From contig NZ_FQUM01000003.1 in NCBI RefSeq assembly GCF_900129025.1, forward strand, positions 62,001-126,000: a DNA stretch of 64,000 nucleotides. Direction: 5' to 3'. Below, in pieces: positions 7,342-16,355 of the stretch; positions within the stretch are counted from its first letter, which is position 1, and each line of letters opens with the position of its first letter. A model generated the notes under the pieces. The model ran no database searches and had not been told where the DNA came from. It saw nothing but the letters and a program-made list of their open reading frames with translations. The DNA is from Mariniphaga anaerophila. Its GTDB lineage: Bacteria > Bacteroidota > Bacteroidia > Bacteroidales > Prolixibacteraceae. The position numbers and the translations under genes were made by a program.

Positions 7342-8448
7342 TTACCTTTCCAGCTTAATTATTTCGCTTCCGGCTAACAAAAATGCTCCGGTACCGTACA
7401 CTTCCCAACTTTCAGCAGAAAAGTTTTTGCGGGGATCTGCACCAATCGGTTGTACCCATCCAACCCGGCCATCGGGCTGAATCAGGGAACTTAATCCCAC
7501 CCACGCTTTTTCAACTGCGGGTAAATATTCATCTTTATCAAGAATACCGTTATTCACACCCCACGCAAGTGCATATGTAAAAAAGCCAGAACCGCTGCCC
7601 TCTCCCCCAGGATACGAATCGGGGTCGAGCAAACTGGCACGCCAAAGGCCGTCAGCCTGTTGAAGCTCCACAACTTTTGCGGCCATCTCTTTAAAATTCT
7701 GCAAATAGAAATCGCGGGTAGGCCAGTTCTCCGGAAGTTCTTTCAATACGCGAACCAATCCGCCCATTACCCAACCGTTTCCTCTCGACCAAAAAATCTT
7801 TTTCCCGTTAGCTTCTTTTGTTGTTTCAATGCCGGGTTCGTCCCATTTGTAACGAATATCGCGGGCGTACAAATCTTCTTCTTTGTCATAAAGCAAATCG
7901 TAGCATTCTTTAAACAACTTATCATTTAGCTCCAAATACTTGTTATCATCCAGTGTTACCCCCAACTTAACCAGGGCAGGAGGCGCCATAAACAGGGCAT
8001 CGCACCACCACCAGGTTATTTTCCGAATTTCCGCAGTTTGGTAGGGAGTAACCATAAACTCATCCATGGTTTCAATAAATGGCTGAATCATTTTTTTCTC
8101 TCCCGCAACCCGGTACATGTCTATGTAAGTCTGACAAATTGCATGGTCGTCAGCATGATGCAATCGCGGGCCCGGTTTCCATTTAGTTGATTCGCCCATA
8201 GCGTAAATAGCTTTGTATATGTTTTCACTCTCCAATGTTTCGTAAGCAGCAAAAACACCGGCATAAAACGCGCCGTTCGTCCAGTCCCACAATTTGTGGC
8301 TGGGATGGTGCAACTGCCAGTCGAGCGCATTCTGCATGGTCTTTTTAATGTAACAGCCATCAAAATACTTTTCGGTTTCGGTTTGTTGTGCGGCTGTTGT
8401 TCCAATAAGAACCCAAACCGACAAGATTACAGCAATTAGTCTTTTCAT
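7342..8448 (-). CDS. GH88/GH105 unsaturated glycuronyl (rhamnogalacturonyl) hydrolase
   Basis: Exported glycosidase of 368 aa: signal peptide to about residue 20 (ending TTAAQQ), then an (alpha/alpha)6-barrel typical of GH88/GH105. Characteristic stretches are WDWTNGAFYAGVFAAYE, TWWWCDALFMAPP with the conserved Asp, WSRGNGWVMGGLVRVL, and GSGSGFFTYALAWGVN. GH105 enzymes remove the unsaturated uronic acid left by pectin or rhamnogalacturonan lyases, by hydration of the double bond. No lyase or SusCD pair is nearby, so the substrate is not fixed by context. A LacI-type palindrome lies 36 bp upstream of the start, suggesting sugar-dependent control. Confidence 0.88.
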   Translation of the reverse strand: MKRLIAVILSVWVLIGTTAAQQTETEKYFDGCYIKKTMQNALDWQLHHPSHKLWDWTNGAFYAGVFAAYETLESENIYKAIYAMGESTKWKPGPRLHHADDHAICQTYIDMYRVAGEKKMIQPFIETMDEFMVTPYQTAEIRKITWWWCDALFMAPPALVKLGVTLDDNKYLELNDKLFKECYDLLYDKEEDLYARDIRYKWDEPGIETTKEANGKKIFWSRGNGWVMGGLVRVLKELPENWPTRDFYLQNFKEMAAKVVELQQADGLWRASLLDPDSYPGGEGSGSGFFTYALAWGVNNGILDKDEYLPAVEKAWVGLSSLIQPDGRVGWVQPIGADPRKNFSAESWEVYGTGAFLLAGSEIIKLER

Positions 8449-8483
8449 TGTAAATGTTTAATTTATAATTCAACACAATAATA

Positions 8484-8497
8484 TGCAATCGATTGCA
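8484..8497. promoter_or_regulatory. LacI-family operator-like palindrome
   Basis: A perfect 14-bp palindrome TGCAATCGATTGCA with a central CG, the classic shape of LacI/GalR-family sites. It lies 36 bp upstream of the GH105-type start codon on the minus strand, and about 60 bp upstream of the proposed histidine-operon promoter. Its place favours control of the hydrolase by a sugar-responsive repressor; the regulator gene is not in the window. Confidence 0.65.
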
Positions 8498-8555
8498 AAT
8501 TTCAAAAAGAAAATATGAAATTTATTTTAACATTTTACTTAAAAATCGTTACTTA

Positions 8556-8586
8556 TTGCAGGGGTTGCAATTAATAGTTATAATTG
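8556..8586 (+). promoter_or_regulatory. Promoter of the histidine operon leader
   Basis: TTG at 8556-8558, 20 nt, then TATAATTG at 8579-8586, one base off the Bacteroidota -7 consensus TAnnTTTG. A start near 8593 would give about 15 nt before the leader peptide ATG at 8608. Confidence 0.5.
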
Positions 8587-8607
8587 TACGTCGAAAATAA
8601 AAAATAA

Positions 8608-8661
8608 ATGAATTACAGATTAGGACATCACGGCCATCATTTTAAACCTAGTAATTGGTAG
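8608..8661 (+). CDS. hisL: Histidine operon leader peptide
   Basis: A 17-codon frame encoding MNYRLGHHGHHFKPSNW, with four histidines in five residues (codons CAT CAC GGC CAT CAT). It begins after an A-rich start context and ends 42 nt before a strong Rho-independent terminator that lies upstream of hisG. His-rich leader, terminator and first enzyme of histidine synthesis in this order is the layout of ribosome-mediated attenuation: stalling at scarce His-tRNA would favour an antiterminator and read-through. The frame is far too short for routine gene calling. The alternative antiterminator pairing was not worked out by hand. Confidence 0.85.
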   Translation: MNYRLGHHGHHFKPSNW

Positions 8662-8703
8662 GTCAGGGGGTTGTTTTGTCGTAGTTTTAAAAGATATTGA
8701 ACC

Positions 8704-8734
8704 AAAGGCTTGCCAGGACGGCAGGCCTTTTTTT
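8704..8734 (+). terminator. Attenuator terminator upstream of hisG
   Basis: An 11-bp stem (AAAGGCTTGCC / GGCAGGCCTTT, one G-T pair) with a 5-nt loop, running into seven T. It is 42 nt after the leader-peptide stop and 133 nt before hisG, so it can only act on transcripts heading into the histidine operon. Confidence 0.88.
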
Positions 8735-8867
8735 GTTGGGGCTGCAACACCAACATCTGTAGTTCTGACGGCTAACCGGTTTTTTACCGACGAAATTAAA
8801 TACAAAACGAAAGTTCTAATAAGTTTTAACGAATCATTCGGATACAGAAATTAATATAAAAACGAAT

Positions 8868-9725
8868 ATGAAAAATTTAAAAATTGCTATTCAGACCAAG
8901 GGAAGGTTAAATGAAGACTCGATGAAGCTGATTCAGGAATCGGGCATTGATTTAACCATCGGAAGACGGAAATTGGTTTCAGAGGCCGGGAACTTTCCGA
9001 TGGAAGCGCTGTTCCTTCGCGATGATGACATTCCCCAAACCGTGGCAGACGGTGTTGCCGACGTGGGAATTGTTGGTGAAAACGAGATGCTGGAAAAAGG
9101 AAAAGACGTCGTTATTGCAAAACGGCTGGGCTTCAGCAAATGCAGGTTATCGCTTGCCATTCCAAAATCAATGGACTACCCCGGCCCACAGTTTTTCAAC
9201 GGTAAAAAAATCGCCACTTCCTATCCCAAAATCCTTCAAAACTATCTGGATAAAAATAACATCAGTGCCGAAATTCACGTAATTAGCGGCTCGGTTGAAA
9301 TTGCTCCAGGGATTGGCCTGGCCGATGCAATTTTCGACATTGTCAGCTCCGGCTCCACGCTGGTAAGTAACCGCCTCAAAGAGGTGGAAGTTGTTATTTA
9401 CTCCGAAGCGGTTCTGATAGCAAAACCCGGCTTGTCGGCCGAAAAACAGGAAATTCTCGACGAACTGATTTTCAGGATGGAATCAGTACAACGATCAGAA
9501 GGCAAAAAATACATATTACTGAATACGCCCAACGAAAAAATTCAGGAAGTAGCAAGTCTTCTTCCCGGAATGAAAAGTCCAACCGTGGTGCCCCTGGCAG
9601 AGGAAGGCTGGAGTTCCATGCATTCGGTAATTGCCGAAGACGATTTCTGGGAAGTTATCGGGAAACTGAAAAAAGCCGGCGCAGAAGGAATACTGGTTAT
9701 CCCGATTGAAAAAATGATTTTCTAA
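8868..9725 (+). CDS. hisG: ATP phosphoribosyltransferase, long form
   Basis: First enzyme of histidine synthesis, joining ATP and PRPP to phosphoribosyl-ATP. The 285 aa match the long, self-sufficient HisG_L form rather than the short form that needs HisZ. Family stretches include IAIQTKGRLNEDSM at the start, RDDDIPQTVADGVADVGIVGE, LPGMKSPTVVPL, and the PRPP-loop-like DIVSSGSTL. The C-terminal 70 or so residues form the ACT-like regulatory domain that in this family binds histidine for feedback inhibition. It opens the operon after the leader attenuator. The gap to hisD is 136 bp, longer than the others, and contains no recognisable gene. Confidence 0.97.
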   Translation: MKNLKIAIQTKGRLNEDSMKLIQESGIDLTIGRRKLVSEAGNFPMEALFLRDDDIPQTVADGVADVGIVGENEMLEKGKDVVIAKRLGFSKCRLSLAIPKSMDYPGPQFFNGKKIATSYPKILQNYLDKNNISAEIHVISGSVEIAPGIGLADAIFDIVSSGSTLVSNRLKEVEVVIYSEAVLIAKPGLSAEKQEILDELIFRMESVQRSEGKKYILLNTPNEKIQEVASLLPGMKSPTVVPLAEEGWSSMHSVIAEDDFWEVIGKLKKAGAEGILVIPIEKMIF

Positions 9726-9861
9726 TCTGATCAGATAACTACGAAGTACATCGATTAAAAAACTATTTGCAAACGAAACGAGCAAGGAAAATCGACAGTA
9801 CAGAAAAGTACAACGAGCGTGCGCGTTCCATGAGTAAACATTAAATAAACAATTAAAACGA

Positions 9862-11142
9862 ATGAAAACTTTTATCGATCCCGATAAAAATAGCTGGCAG
9901 CAAATTCTTCAACGTCCGTTGATGGATGTTTCGGGGTTGCGCGATACAGTGCGGGAGGTACTAAACGATATCAGGCAAAACGGCGACAGTTCCCTAAAAA
10001 AATACACCGAAAAATTCGACGGTGTTCGCCTCGACAATTTTATCGTTTCTGATGAAGAGTGGGCCGCTGCCGAAAAAGAGGTCGCTCCTGACTTAAAAAA
10101 GGCCATTGAACTGGCTTCGGCAAATATCGAGAAATTTCATGCAGCCCAAAAAACAGAAATACGTAAAGTAGAAACCACACCCGGTGTTACCTGCTGGCTA
10201 AAGGCAGTAGCCGTCGAAAAAGTAGGGTTGTATATTCCGGGAGGAACCGCACCTTTGTTTTCAACAGTGCTAATGCTTGCCATTCCTGCCCGCATTGCCG
10301 GATGCAAAGAAATAGTTTTGTGTTCGCCTCCGGGAAAAAACGGAAAAATAAACCCTGCCATTCTTTTTGCGGCAAAACATGCCGGGGTAAAAAAAGTTTT
10401 CAAACTGGGCGGGGTGCAGGCAATTGGCGCTATGGCTTACGGAACGGAGTCTGTTCCCAAAGTGAATAAAATTTTCGGACCCGGAAACCAGTATGTTACA
10501 GCTGCCAAGCAATTGGTGAGCATGAGCGATGTGGCGATTGATATGCCGGCGGGGCCATCAGAAGTAATGGTGGTTGCGGATGAATCGGCTGACCCGGCAT
10601 TTGTGGCGTCCGACCTGTTATCTCAGGCCGAGCACGGCGTAGACAGCCAGGTAGTACTTGTGGCAAACAGTGAGGAGTTAATCGGGGAAATTAAAGCAGA
10701 AATAGATGCTCAGCTAAAAAGGCTTCCCCGACAGGAATTTGCAAAGAAATCGCTTAATAACAGTGTTTTTGTAGTATTGGAGAACGAAGAGGAAACTGCA
10801 GACTTTATTAATCAGTACGCGCCAGAACACCTTATTTTAGCTACAAAAAATTACAATAAACTGGCAGATGAAGTAGTGAATGCAGGTTCAGTTTTTCTGG
10901 GAAATTTCACTCCTGAAAGTGCCGGCGACTATGCCTCGGGAACCAACCACACGCTACCCACAAACGGGTGGGCACGTACCTACAGTGGAGTAAACCTCGA
11001 TAGTTTCATCAAAAAAATCACTTTTCAGGAGATAACAGGTGAAGGGCTAAAATCTATTGGTCCGGCCATCGAAACAATGGCACATGCAGAACAGTTGGAT
11101 GCGCATAAAAATGCAGTAACAATAAGATTAAAAGACTTATAA
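9862..11142 (+). CDS. hisD: Histidinol dehydrogenase
   Basis: A zinc-dependent NAD enzyme that makes the last two oxidations, histidinol to histidine. The 426 aa are normal for the family. Signatures include [23 protein letters not shown]-like [51 protein letters not shown] (with zinc-ligand Gln and His) and the C-terminal [11 protein letters not shown] and [13 protein letters not shown] (with zinc-ligand Asp and His as in the family). hisC follows only 3 bp later, so the two are surely cotranscribed. Confidence 0.97.
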   Translation: MKTFIDPDKNSWQQILQRPLMDVSGLRDTVREVLNDIRQNGDSSLKKYTEKFDGVRLDNFIVSDEEWAAAEKEVAPDLKKAIELASANIEKFHAAQKTEIRKVETTPGVTCWLKAVAVEKVGLYIPGGTAPLFSTVLMLAIPARIAGCKEIVLCSPPGKNGKINPAILFAAKHAGVKKVFKLGGVQAIGAMAYGTESVPKVNKIFGPGNQYVTAAKQLVSMSDVAIDMPAGPSEVMVVADESADPAFVASDLLSQAEHGVDSQVVLVANSEELIGEIKAEIDAQLKRLPRQEFAKKSLNNSVFVVLENEEETADFINQYAPEHLILATKNYNKLADEVVNAGSVFLGNFTPESAGDYASGTNHTLPTNGWARTYSGVNLDSFIKKITFQEITGEGLKSIGPAIETMAHAEQLDAHKNAVTIRLKDL

Positions 11143-11145
11143 ACA

Positions 11146-12177
11146 ATGGACTTAAACAACCTTCTTCGAAAAAACATAAAAAACTTACTTCCTTACTCTT
11201 CAGCAAGGGACGAATATTCCGGCGAAGCCATGGTTTTTCTGGATGCCAACGAAAACCCGTTTAACCAGCCGTACAACCGATATCCGGATCCACTTCAGAA
11301 AAAGCTGAAGGAGAAAATTGCCCCGTTGAAAAGTGTAGCCCCGGAACAAATCTTTCTGGGTAACGGGAGCGACGAGCCCATCGATTTACTAATTCGGGCG
11401 TTTTGCGAACCGGGCAAAGACAACGCCGTTAGCATCTCTCCTACTTACGGCATGTACCAGGTTGCTGCGGCCATCAACAACGTGGCAATAAAAGAAGTGT
11501 CGCTCACCAATGAGTTTGAACTTGACGCCGCAGAATTACTGAAAGAGGGTGACGAAAACACTAAACTGATTTTTCTCTGTTCGCCCAATAACCCAACCGG
11601 CAATTGCCTTGACAAAGAAGCAGTTTTAGAAGTAGTGAAAAACTTTCGGGGAATTGTGGTGCTCGATGAAGCGTACATCGATTTCGCTCCCGGCAAATCG
11701 TTTTTGCCTTCGCTTCATGAATTTCCAAATCTTGTTATTCTTCAAACTTTTTCAAAAGCATGGGGAATGGCGGGCATCCGACTTGGGATGGCCTTTGCAT
11801 CGCCCGAGATAATTTCAATACTGAATAAAATAAAGTACCCTTACAACCTGAATATTCTGACCCAACAAAAAGCGCTGGAACTTGTTGAAAAACGGGAGCA
11901 GGTTGAGGAATGGGTGAACCTGCTGATTGCGGAGCGCGAAAAAATGAGGCAGTTGCTGAGCGAATTTCCGTTTGTTATACGAATTTTCTCTTCCGACGCC
12001 AACTTCGTTCTCGTAAAAATGCACGATGCACGGGGCATTTACGAATTCTTGCAGGAAAAAGGAATTATCGTAAGGGATCGTTCCAAAGTTCACCTTTGCG
12101 AAGGAAGCCTCAGAATTACTATTGGCTCGCCAGACGAAAACGAACAATTAATAAATGCATTAAAAGAATTAATATAA
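11146..12177 (+). CDS. hisC: Histidinol-phosphate aminotransferase
   Basis: PLP-dependent class I/II aminotransferase of 343 aa that converts imidazole-acetol phosphate to histidinol phosphate with glutamate. Visible motifs are FLDANENPFN at the N-terminus, GNGSDEPIDLL, SPNNPTGN, the PLP-contacting VVLDEAYIDF, and QTFSKAWGMAGIRLG containing the Schiff-base Lys. It starts 3 bp after hisD and is followed 107 bp later by hisB. Confidence 0.97.
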   Translation: MDLNNLLRKNIKNLLPYSSARDEYSGEAMVFLDANENPFNQPYNRYPDPLQKKLKEKIAPLKSVAPEQIFLGNGSDEPIDLLIRAFCEPGKDNAVSISPTYGMYQVAAAINNVAIKEVSLTNEFELDAAELLKEGDENTKLIFLCSPNNPTGNCLDKEAVLEVVKNFRGIVVLDEAYIDFAPGKSFLPSLHEFPNLVILQTFSKAWGMAGIRLGMAFASPEIISILNKIKYPYNLNILTQQKALELVEKREQVEEWVNLLIAEREKMRQLLSEFPFVIRIFSSDANFVLVKMHDARGIYEFLQEKGIIVRDRSKVHLCEGSLRITIGSPDENEQLINALKELI

Positions 12178-12284
12178 AACAAGCATGTTTTTTCATTGTA
12201 ACATCAGAAATGACAACGATTAAGAATCATGTAAATTATTGAATATCTATTCAAAAGACATTCAAAACAAAAAAATTAAAAGAG

Positions 12285-13406
12285 ATGAAACGCGTATTGT
12301 TTATCGACCGTGACGGGACATTAATAGCAGAGCCGGAAGACGAGCAAATCGACTCGCTGGAAAAGCTGGATTTTATTCCCGGCGTTTTCCGAAACTTATT
12401 TAATATCAGGGAAAAACTCGATTACGAACTGGTTATTATTTCAAACCAGGATGGATTGGGCACTGCCTCATTCCCTGAAGATACTTTTTGGCCTGCGCAT
12501 AATAAAATGCTCAGCGCTTTTGAAAACGAAGGCGTTGTTTTCGATGATATCCTCATCGACAAAAGCTTTCCTGCCGACAACCTCTCCACACGGAAACCCG
12601 GAACCGGGCTTTTGGGAAAATACCTGACCGGGGATTACGATTTGGCCAACAGTTTTGTAATTGGCGACCGGCTTACAGATGTTGAGCTGGCAAAAAACCT
12701 CGGAGCAAAAGGCATTTTACTGAATGATGGCAGCTTGTCGGAAAAGCTGGAAGAAAGCGGACTGGCAGAATATTGTGCGCTGGTTTCAAACGACTGGGAC
12801 GATATTTACGCCTGCGTTGCCGCACCTGAAAGAACCGCAACGGTAAAACGCACAACTAAAGAAACTGATGTCCTCGTGAAACTCAATCTCGATGGTTCCG
12901 GAGTCTGCAATGTTTCTACAGGGTTAAATTTTTTCGACCATATGCTCAACCAAATTGGCAGGCATGGTGGTGTCGATCTGGAAATTTTGGTAAAAGGAGA
13001 CCTGGAAGTGGACGAGCACCACACCATAGAAGATACCGGGCTGGCCCTGGGAGAAGCTTTTCTGTTGGCTGTGGGAAACAAAAGAGGGATGGAACGATAC
13101 GGTTTCTGCCTGCCAATGGATGACTGTATAGCGCAGGTTGCCATTGACTTTGGCGGTCGCCCGTGGCTGGTTTGGGATGCCGAGTTTAACCGCGAAAAAG
13201 TTGGCGACATGCCCACAGAAATGTTCATGCACTTTTTTAAATCTTTTTCGGATGCTGCACATTGCAACCTCAACATAAAAGCAATGGGAACCAACGAGCA
13301 CCATAAAATCGAAGCCATTTTTAAAGCGCTGGCAAAAGCCATTAAAATGGCTGTTAAAAGAGATTTATTTAATTTTGAACTACCATCTACGAAAGGAACA
13401 TTATAA
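12285..13406 (+). CDS. hisB: Bifunctional histidinol-phosphatase / imidazoleglycerol-phosphate dehydratase
   Basis: A two-domain enzyme of 373 aa. Residues 1-165 are a HAD phosphatase (nucleophile Asp in [34 protein letters not shown]) that removes phosphate from histidinol phosphate. Residues about 180-373 are the dehydratase, with [31 protein letters not shown] and [15 protein letters not shown]. The CxH...CxC zinc loop of the E. coli phosphatase domain is absent: the equivalent stretch reads [17 protein letters not shown]. Bacteroidota homologues I recall look alike, so this is probably a family variant, not damage. The stop is separated by 1 bp from the purU start. Confidence 0.96.
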   Translation: MKRVLFIDRDGTLIAEPEDEQIDSLEKLDFIPGVFRNLFNIREKLDYELVIISNQDGLGTASFPEDTFWPAHNKMLSAFENEGVVFDDILIDKSFPADNLSTRKPGTGLLGKYLTGDYDLANSFVIGDRLTDVELAKNLGAKGILLNDGSLSEKLEESGLAEYCALVSNDWDDIYACVAAPERTATVKRTTKETDVLVKLNLDGSGVCNVSTGLNFFDHMLNQIGRHGGVDLEILVKGDLEVDEHHTIEDTGLALGEAFLLAVGNKRGMERYGFCLPMDDCIAQVAIDFGGRPWLVWDAEFNREKVGDMPTEMFMHFFKSFSDAAHCNLNIKAMGTNEHHKIEAIFKALAKAIKMAVKRDLFNFELPSTKGTL

Positions 13407-13407
13407 C

Positions 13408-14292
13408 ATGGAAACAATAAGACCTCTTCACGAAAAAAGGAATACAGCAATTCTGCTGATCCACTGCCCCGACAAACAGGGAATTCTGGCCACTGTAACC
13501 GAATTTCTGAATAAAAACAAGGGCAACATCCTGTATCTTGACCAGCATGTGGATCGGCAGGAAAAAATTTTCTACATGCGTGTTGAATGGGAATTAGACA
13601 ACTTTTCCATTCCCCGCGAAAAAATCGGCGAATACTTTAATACACTCATCGGCGCGCCGCTCTCCATGTACTGGCGCCTCTACTTTTCAGACGAAATTCC
13701 GCGAATGGCACTTTTCGTTTCGAAAATGTCACACTGTTTGTTCGATATTCTGGCTCGTTACACTGCCGGCGAGTGGAACGTGGAAATACCATGCATCATC
13801 AGTAACCACGAATATTTAAAACCGGTGGCAGAGCGTTTCGGAATCGACTTCTTCTATTTCCCGATTACCAAAGCAAATAAAGACGAACAGGAGAAAAAAG
13901 AGATTGAACTGATGAAAAAGCTGAAAGTCGATTTTGTAGTGCTGGCCAGGTACATGCAAATCCTTTCGAAGGAATTTGTGGAATTGTACCCCAACAAAAT
14001 CATAAATATTCACCACTCATTTTTGCCTGCTTTTGCCGGAGCAAAACCGTATCATGCAGCGCACGAAAGGGGCGTAAAAATAATTGGTGCAACCAGCCAC
14101 TATGTTACCTCACAGCTGGATGCAGGGCCTATTATTGAGCAAAATGTTACCCGTTGCAGCCACGTAGACACCGTAGAAAAGCTCACACGAAAAGGACGTG
14201 ATCTGGAAAAAATAGTACTTTCCCAGGCAGTTTTTAAACATTTGCAACGAAAAATTCTTGTTTACCACAACAGAACGGTAGTTTTCAACTAA
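13408..14292 (+). CDS. purU: Formyltetrahydrofolate deformylase
   Basis: An enzyme of 294 aa that hydrolyses 10-formyltetrahydrofolate to formate and tetrahydrofolate. The N-terminus is an ACT domain (ILLIHCPDKQGILATVTEF), and the C-terminal two thirds is a formyl-transferase fold with LARYMQILS, NIHHSFLPAFAGAKPYH and SQLDAGPIIEQ, which holds the catalytic Asp. I place the start at the ATG at 13408, after GAAAGGAAC and 1 bp past the hisB stop; an upstream in-frame start at 13375 would overlap hisB by 32 bp and add 11 residues unlike the family. Histidine synthesis yields AICAR, whose recycling uses 10-formyl-THF, so a folate balancing role is plausible (inference). Confidence 0.95.
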   Translation: METIRPLHEKRNTAILLIHCPDKQGILATVTEFLNKNKGNILYLDQHVDRQEKIFYMRVEWELDNFSIPREKIGEYFNTLIGAPLSMYWRLYFSDEIPRMALFVSKMSHCLFDILARYTAGEWNVEIPCIISNHEYLKPVAERFGIDFFYFPITKANKDEQEKKEIELMKKLKVDFVVLARYMQILSKEFVELYPNKIINIHHSFLPAFAGAKPYHAAHERGVKIIGATSHYVTSQLDAGPIIEQNVTRCSHVDTVEKLTRKGRDLEKIVLSQAVFKHLQRKILVYHNRTVVFN

Positions 14293-14302
14293 CAAGCAAA
14301 AC

Positions 14303-14842
14303 ATGAAGCAAAAACTTATTCTTTCGATGCTTTTTTTTGCCGGAATTATTTCCGCCGCGTTTTCGCAAACAAAGGAAATTCCGACCGACTACGGGTACAT
14401 CGTAAAAATCGGACAGAAAATGCCGAATGTTAAAATGACGTTAGCCGACGGCACAACTGTCACTACAGAAAGCCTTAAAGGAAAAGTTGTGATGCTTCAG
14501 TTCACAGCGAGCTGGTGTGGAGTATGCCGGCGCGAAATGCCTCATATCGAAAAAGAAATCTGGCAAAAGCACAAAAACAACAATAATTTCGTCCTCATCG
14601 GAATCGATATGGACGAGCCGCTGGCAACCGTAAAAAAGTTTGCTGCCGATACAAAAATCACCTACCCGCTGGCATTGGATCCAAAAGGTGAAATCTTTTA
14701 CACTTTTGCCGCCAAAGGAGCCGGAGTGACACGAAATGTAATCATCAACCGCTCAGGTGAAATTGTTTACATGACGCGCCTTTTTAAAATGGAAGAGTTT
14801 AACGAAATGAAAAAGGTAATTGATTTGTTGCTTCAAGACTAG
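14303..14842 (+). CDS. Exported TlpA-like thioredoxin-fold protein
   Basis: A 179-aa protein with a signal peptide (hydrophobic stretch to about residue 20, ending SAAFSQ), then a TlpA/ResA-type thioredoxin fold. The redox motif is CGVC in QFTASWCGVCRREMPHI; VIGIDMDE-like and the cis-Pro region near TRNVIINRSG follow. Such proteins reduce disulfides of exported proteins in the periplasm. It sits 10 bp after purU, inside the histidine operon, where it has no obvious metabolic role; it is probably a passenger cotranscribed with its neighbours. Confidence 0.88.
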   Translation: MKQKLILSMLFFAGIISAAFSQTKEIPTDYGYIVKIGQKMPNVKMTLADGTTVTTESLKGKVVMLQFTASWCGVCRREMPHIEKEIWQKHKNNNNFVLIGIDMDEPLATVKKFAADTKITYPLALDPKGEIFYTFAAKGAGVTRNVIINRSGEIVYMTRLFKMEEFNEMKKVIDLLLQD

Positions 14843-14917
14843 AGTCAGGCTCCGAAAAAACCAGGCAACGACAGCAACAAAAATTACACACATCAGAAAA
14901 AAAACGAGTAACGAAAA

Positions 14918-15517
14918 ATGAACATCGTCATTATAAAGTATAACGCAGGAAACATCGAATCGGTAAACAATGCACTGAACCGGTTGGGGGTAAATGCCGA
15001 AATTACTGCCGAGCCTGACAAAATCAGAAATGCAGATAAAGTAATTTTCCCGGGGGTGGGCGAAGCAAGCACTACCATGAACTACCTGCGAAAACACAAA
15101 CTCGACGAGTTAATTATTTCGCTTAAACAGCCGGTACTGGGCATTTGTCTTGGGCTGCAGCTCATGTGCTCACACTCGGAAGAAGGCGACACAGAATGCC
15201 TTGGTATTTTCGACGAAAAAGTAAAACGCTTTGTTCCCCGGGATGGAGAAGAGTTTATTACGAAAGTTCCGCACATGGGATGGAATGCAATTTCTGAACT
15301 TAAAGGCGAACTGTTTTCAAATGAAATGGAGAAACAGTATGTCTACTTTGTTCATTCGTTTTATGCAGGATTGGGTGACCACACGGCGGCAACCTGCAAT
15401 TACATTACTCCTTTTAGCGCGGCACTGCAAAAAGACAATTTTTACGCCACGCAATTCCATCCGGAAAAAAGCGGAGAAATAGGCGCACTAATTTTAGAAA
15501 ACTTTTTGAAAATTTAA
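14918..15517 (+). CDS. hisH: Imidazole glycerol phosphate synthase, glutaminase subunit
   Basis: A GATase1 protein of 199 aa that supplies ammonia to HisF. The nucleophile Cys lies in PVLGICLGLQLM, the His-Glu pair in TQFHPEKSGE, and the start MNIVIIKYNAGNIESV is typical. HisH works only as a heterodimer with HisF, yet no hisF, hisA or hisIE follows: the next gene, 15 bp on, is argB-like. The partner must be encoded elsewhere in the genome if the pathway is complete. Confidence 0.95.
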   Translation: MNIVIIKYNAGNIESVNNALNRLGVNAEITAEPDKIRNADKVIFPGVGEASTTMNYLRKHKLDELIISLKQPVLGICLGLQLMCSHSEEGDTECLGIFDEKVKRFVPRDGEEFITKVPHMGWNAISELKGELFSNEMEKQYVYFVHSFYAGLGDHTAATCNYITPFSAALQKDNFYATQFHPEKSGEIGALILENFLKI

Positions 15518-15532
15518 ACGTTAAAGCAGATC

Positions 15533-16303
15533 ATGAATAGATTAACGCTCATCAAAGTCGGCGGCAAGGTAGTTGAAAACCAGGACTCGCTAAACGCTCT
15601 TCTCGATCAATTTGTACGCATCTCAGGAAACAAAATACTGGTGCACGGCGGCGGCAGAACAGCCACTGACATAGCCGGGAAACTGGGCATTGAAACAGAG
15701 ATGGTGGATGGGCGCAGAATTACAGGAGAATCGATGCTCGATGTTGTAACTATGGTTTACGGCGGTCTTGTAAATAAAAAAATTGTAGCCGGATTACAGG
15801 CCAGAGGATGCAACGCCATTGGGCTTTCAGGGGCAGACCTGAACCTTATTAGTGCAAAAAAAAGGCCGGTAAAAGAAATCGACTACGGTTTTGTTGGCGA
15901 TATTGTTGACGTTAACAGTCGTGAATTGCGAATGCTGATTGAAGAAAATGTAGTTCCGGTTGTGGCTCCGCTCACGCACGACGAAAGAGGACAGCTTTTA
16001 AACACCAATGCCGACACCATTGCAGCCGAACTGGCGGCCGAGCTGGCAGATTATTTTAATGTTTATCTTTTTTACTGTTTCGAAAAAAAAGGAGTACTCC
16101 GGGATCAAAACGATGACAACAGCATTATTCATGAACTGGACACTGCATTGTACCGGGAATACCAGCAAAACGGAGTTATTAATGCAGGCATGATTCCCAA
16201 GCTTGACAACGGGTTCAGGGCAAAACGCATTGGCGTTAAGGAGGTACTTATTACCAACCCCGAAAATATGGCTAACGGCAGGGGAACCAGGTTGGTTCTC
16301 TAA
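15533..16303 (+). CDS. argB: N-acetylglutamate (or N-succinylglutamate) kinase
   Basis: An amino acid kinase of 256 aa, the second step toward ornithine. Motifs are LIKVGGKVVEN at the start (phosphate-binding), LVHGGGRTATDIAG, GLSGADLNLI, NTNADTIAAELAAEL and NAGMIPKLDNG. In Bacteroidota such as Bacteroides fragilis the arginine pathway is known to use N-succinylated intermediates, so the acyl group cannot be fixed by sequence reading here. It lies 15 bp behind hisH, making it the last gene of the histidine transcription unit and possibly subject to histidine attenuation (inference). Confidence 0.9.
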   Translation: MNRLTLIKVGGKVVENQDSLNALLDQFVRISGNKILVHGGGRTATDIAGKLGIETEMVDGRRITGESMLDVVTMVYGGLVNKKIVAGLQARGCNAIGLSGADLNLISAKKRPVKEIDYGFVGDIVDVNSRELRMLIEENVVPVVAPLTHDERGQLLNTNADTIAAELAAELADYFNVYLFYCFEKKGVLRDQNDDNSIIHELDTALYREYQQNGVINAGMIPKLDNGFRAKRIGVKEVLITNPENMANGRGTRLVL

Positions 16304-16355
16304 AATGTTGTTTCTTAAAAGCATCTCAAAAACTTCTACTTCCCGAAAAAAAAGT

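Noticed and set aside
8620-8805. A 61-codon minus-strand frame overlapping the leader peptide and attenuator
   Set aside because: It reads through the terminator stem and the leader region antisense, has no homologous motif or start context, and is explained by the histidine leader on the plus strand.
9726-9861. A remnant or small gene in the hisG-hisD gap
   Set aside because: Only short frames without start context or recognisable motif are present, and no strong hairpin.
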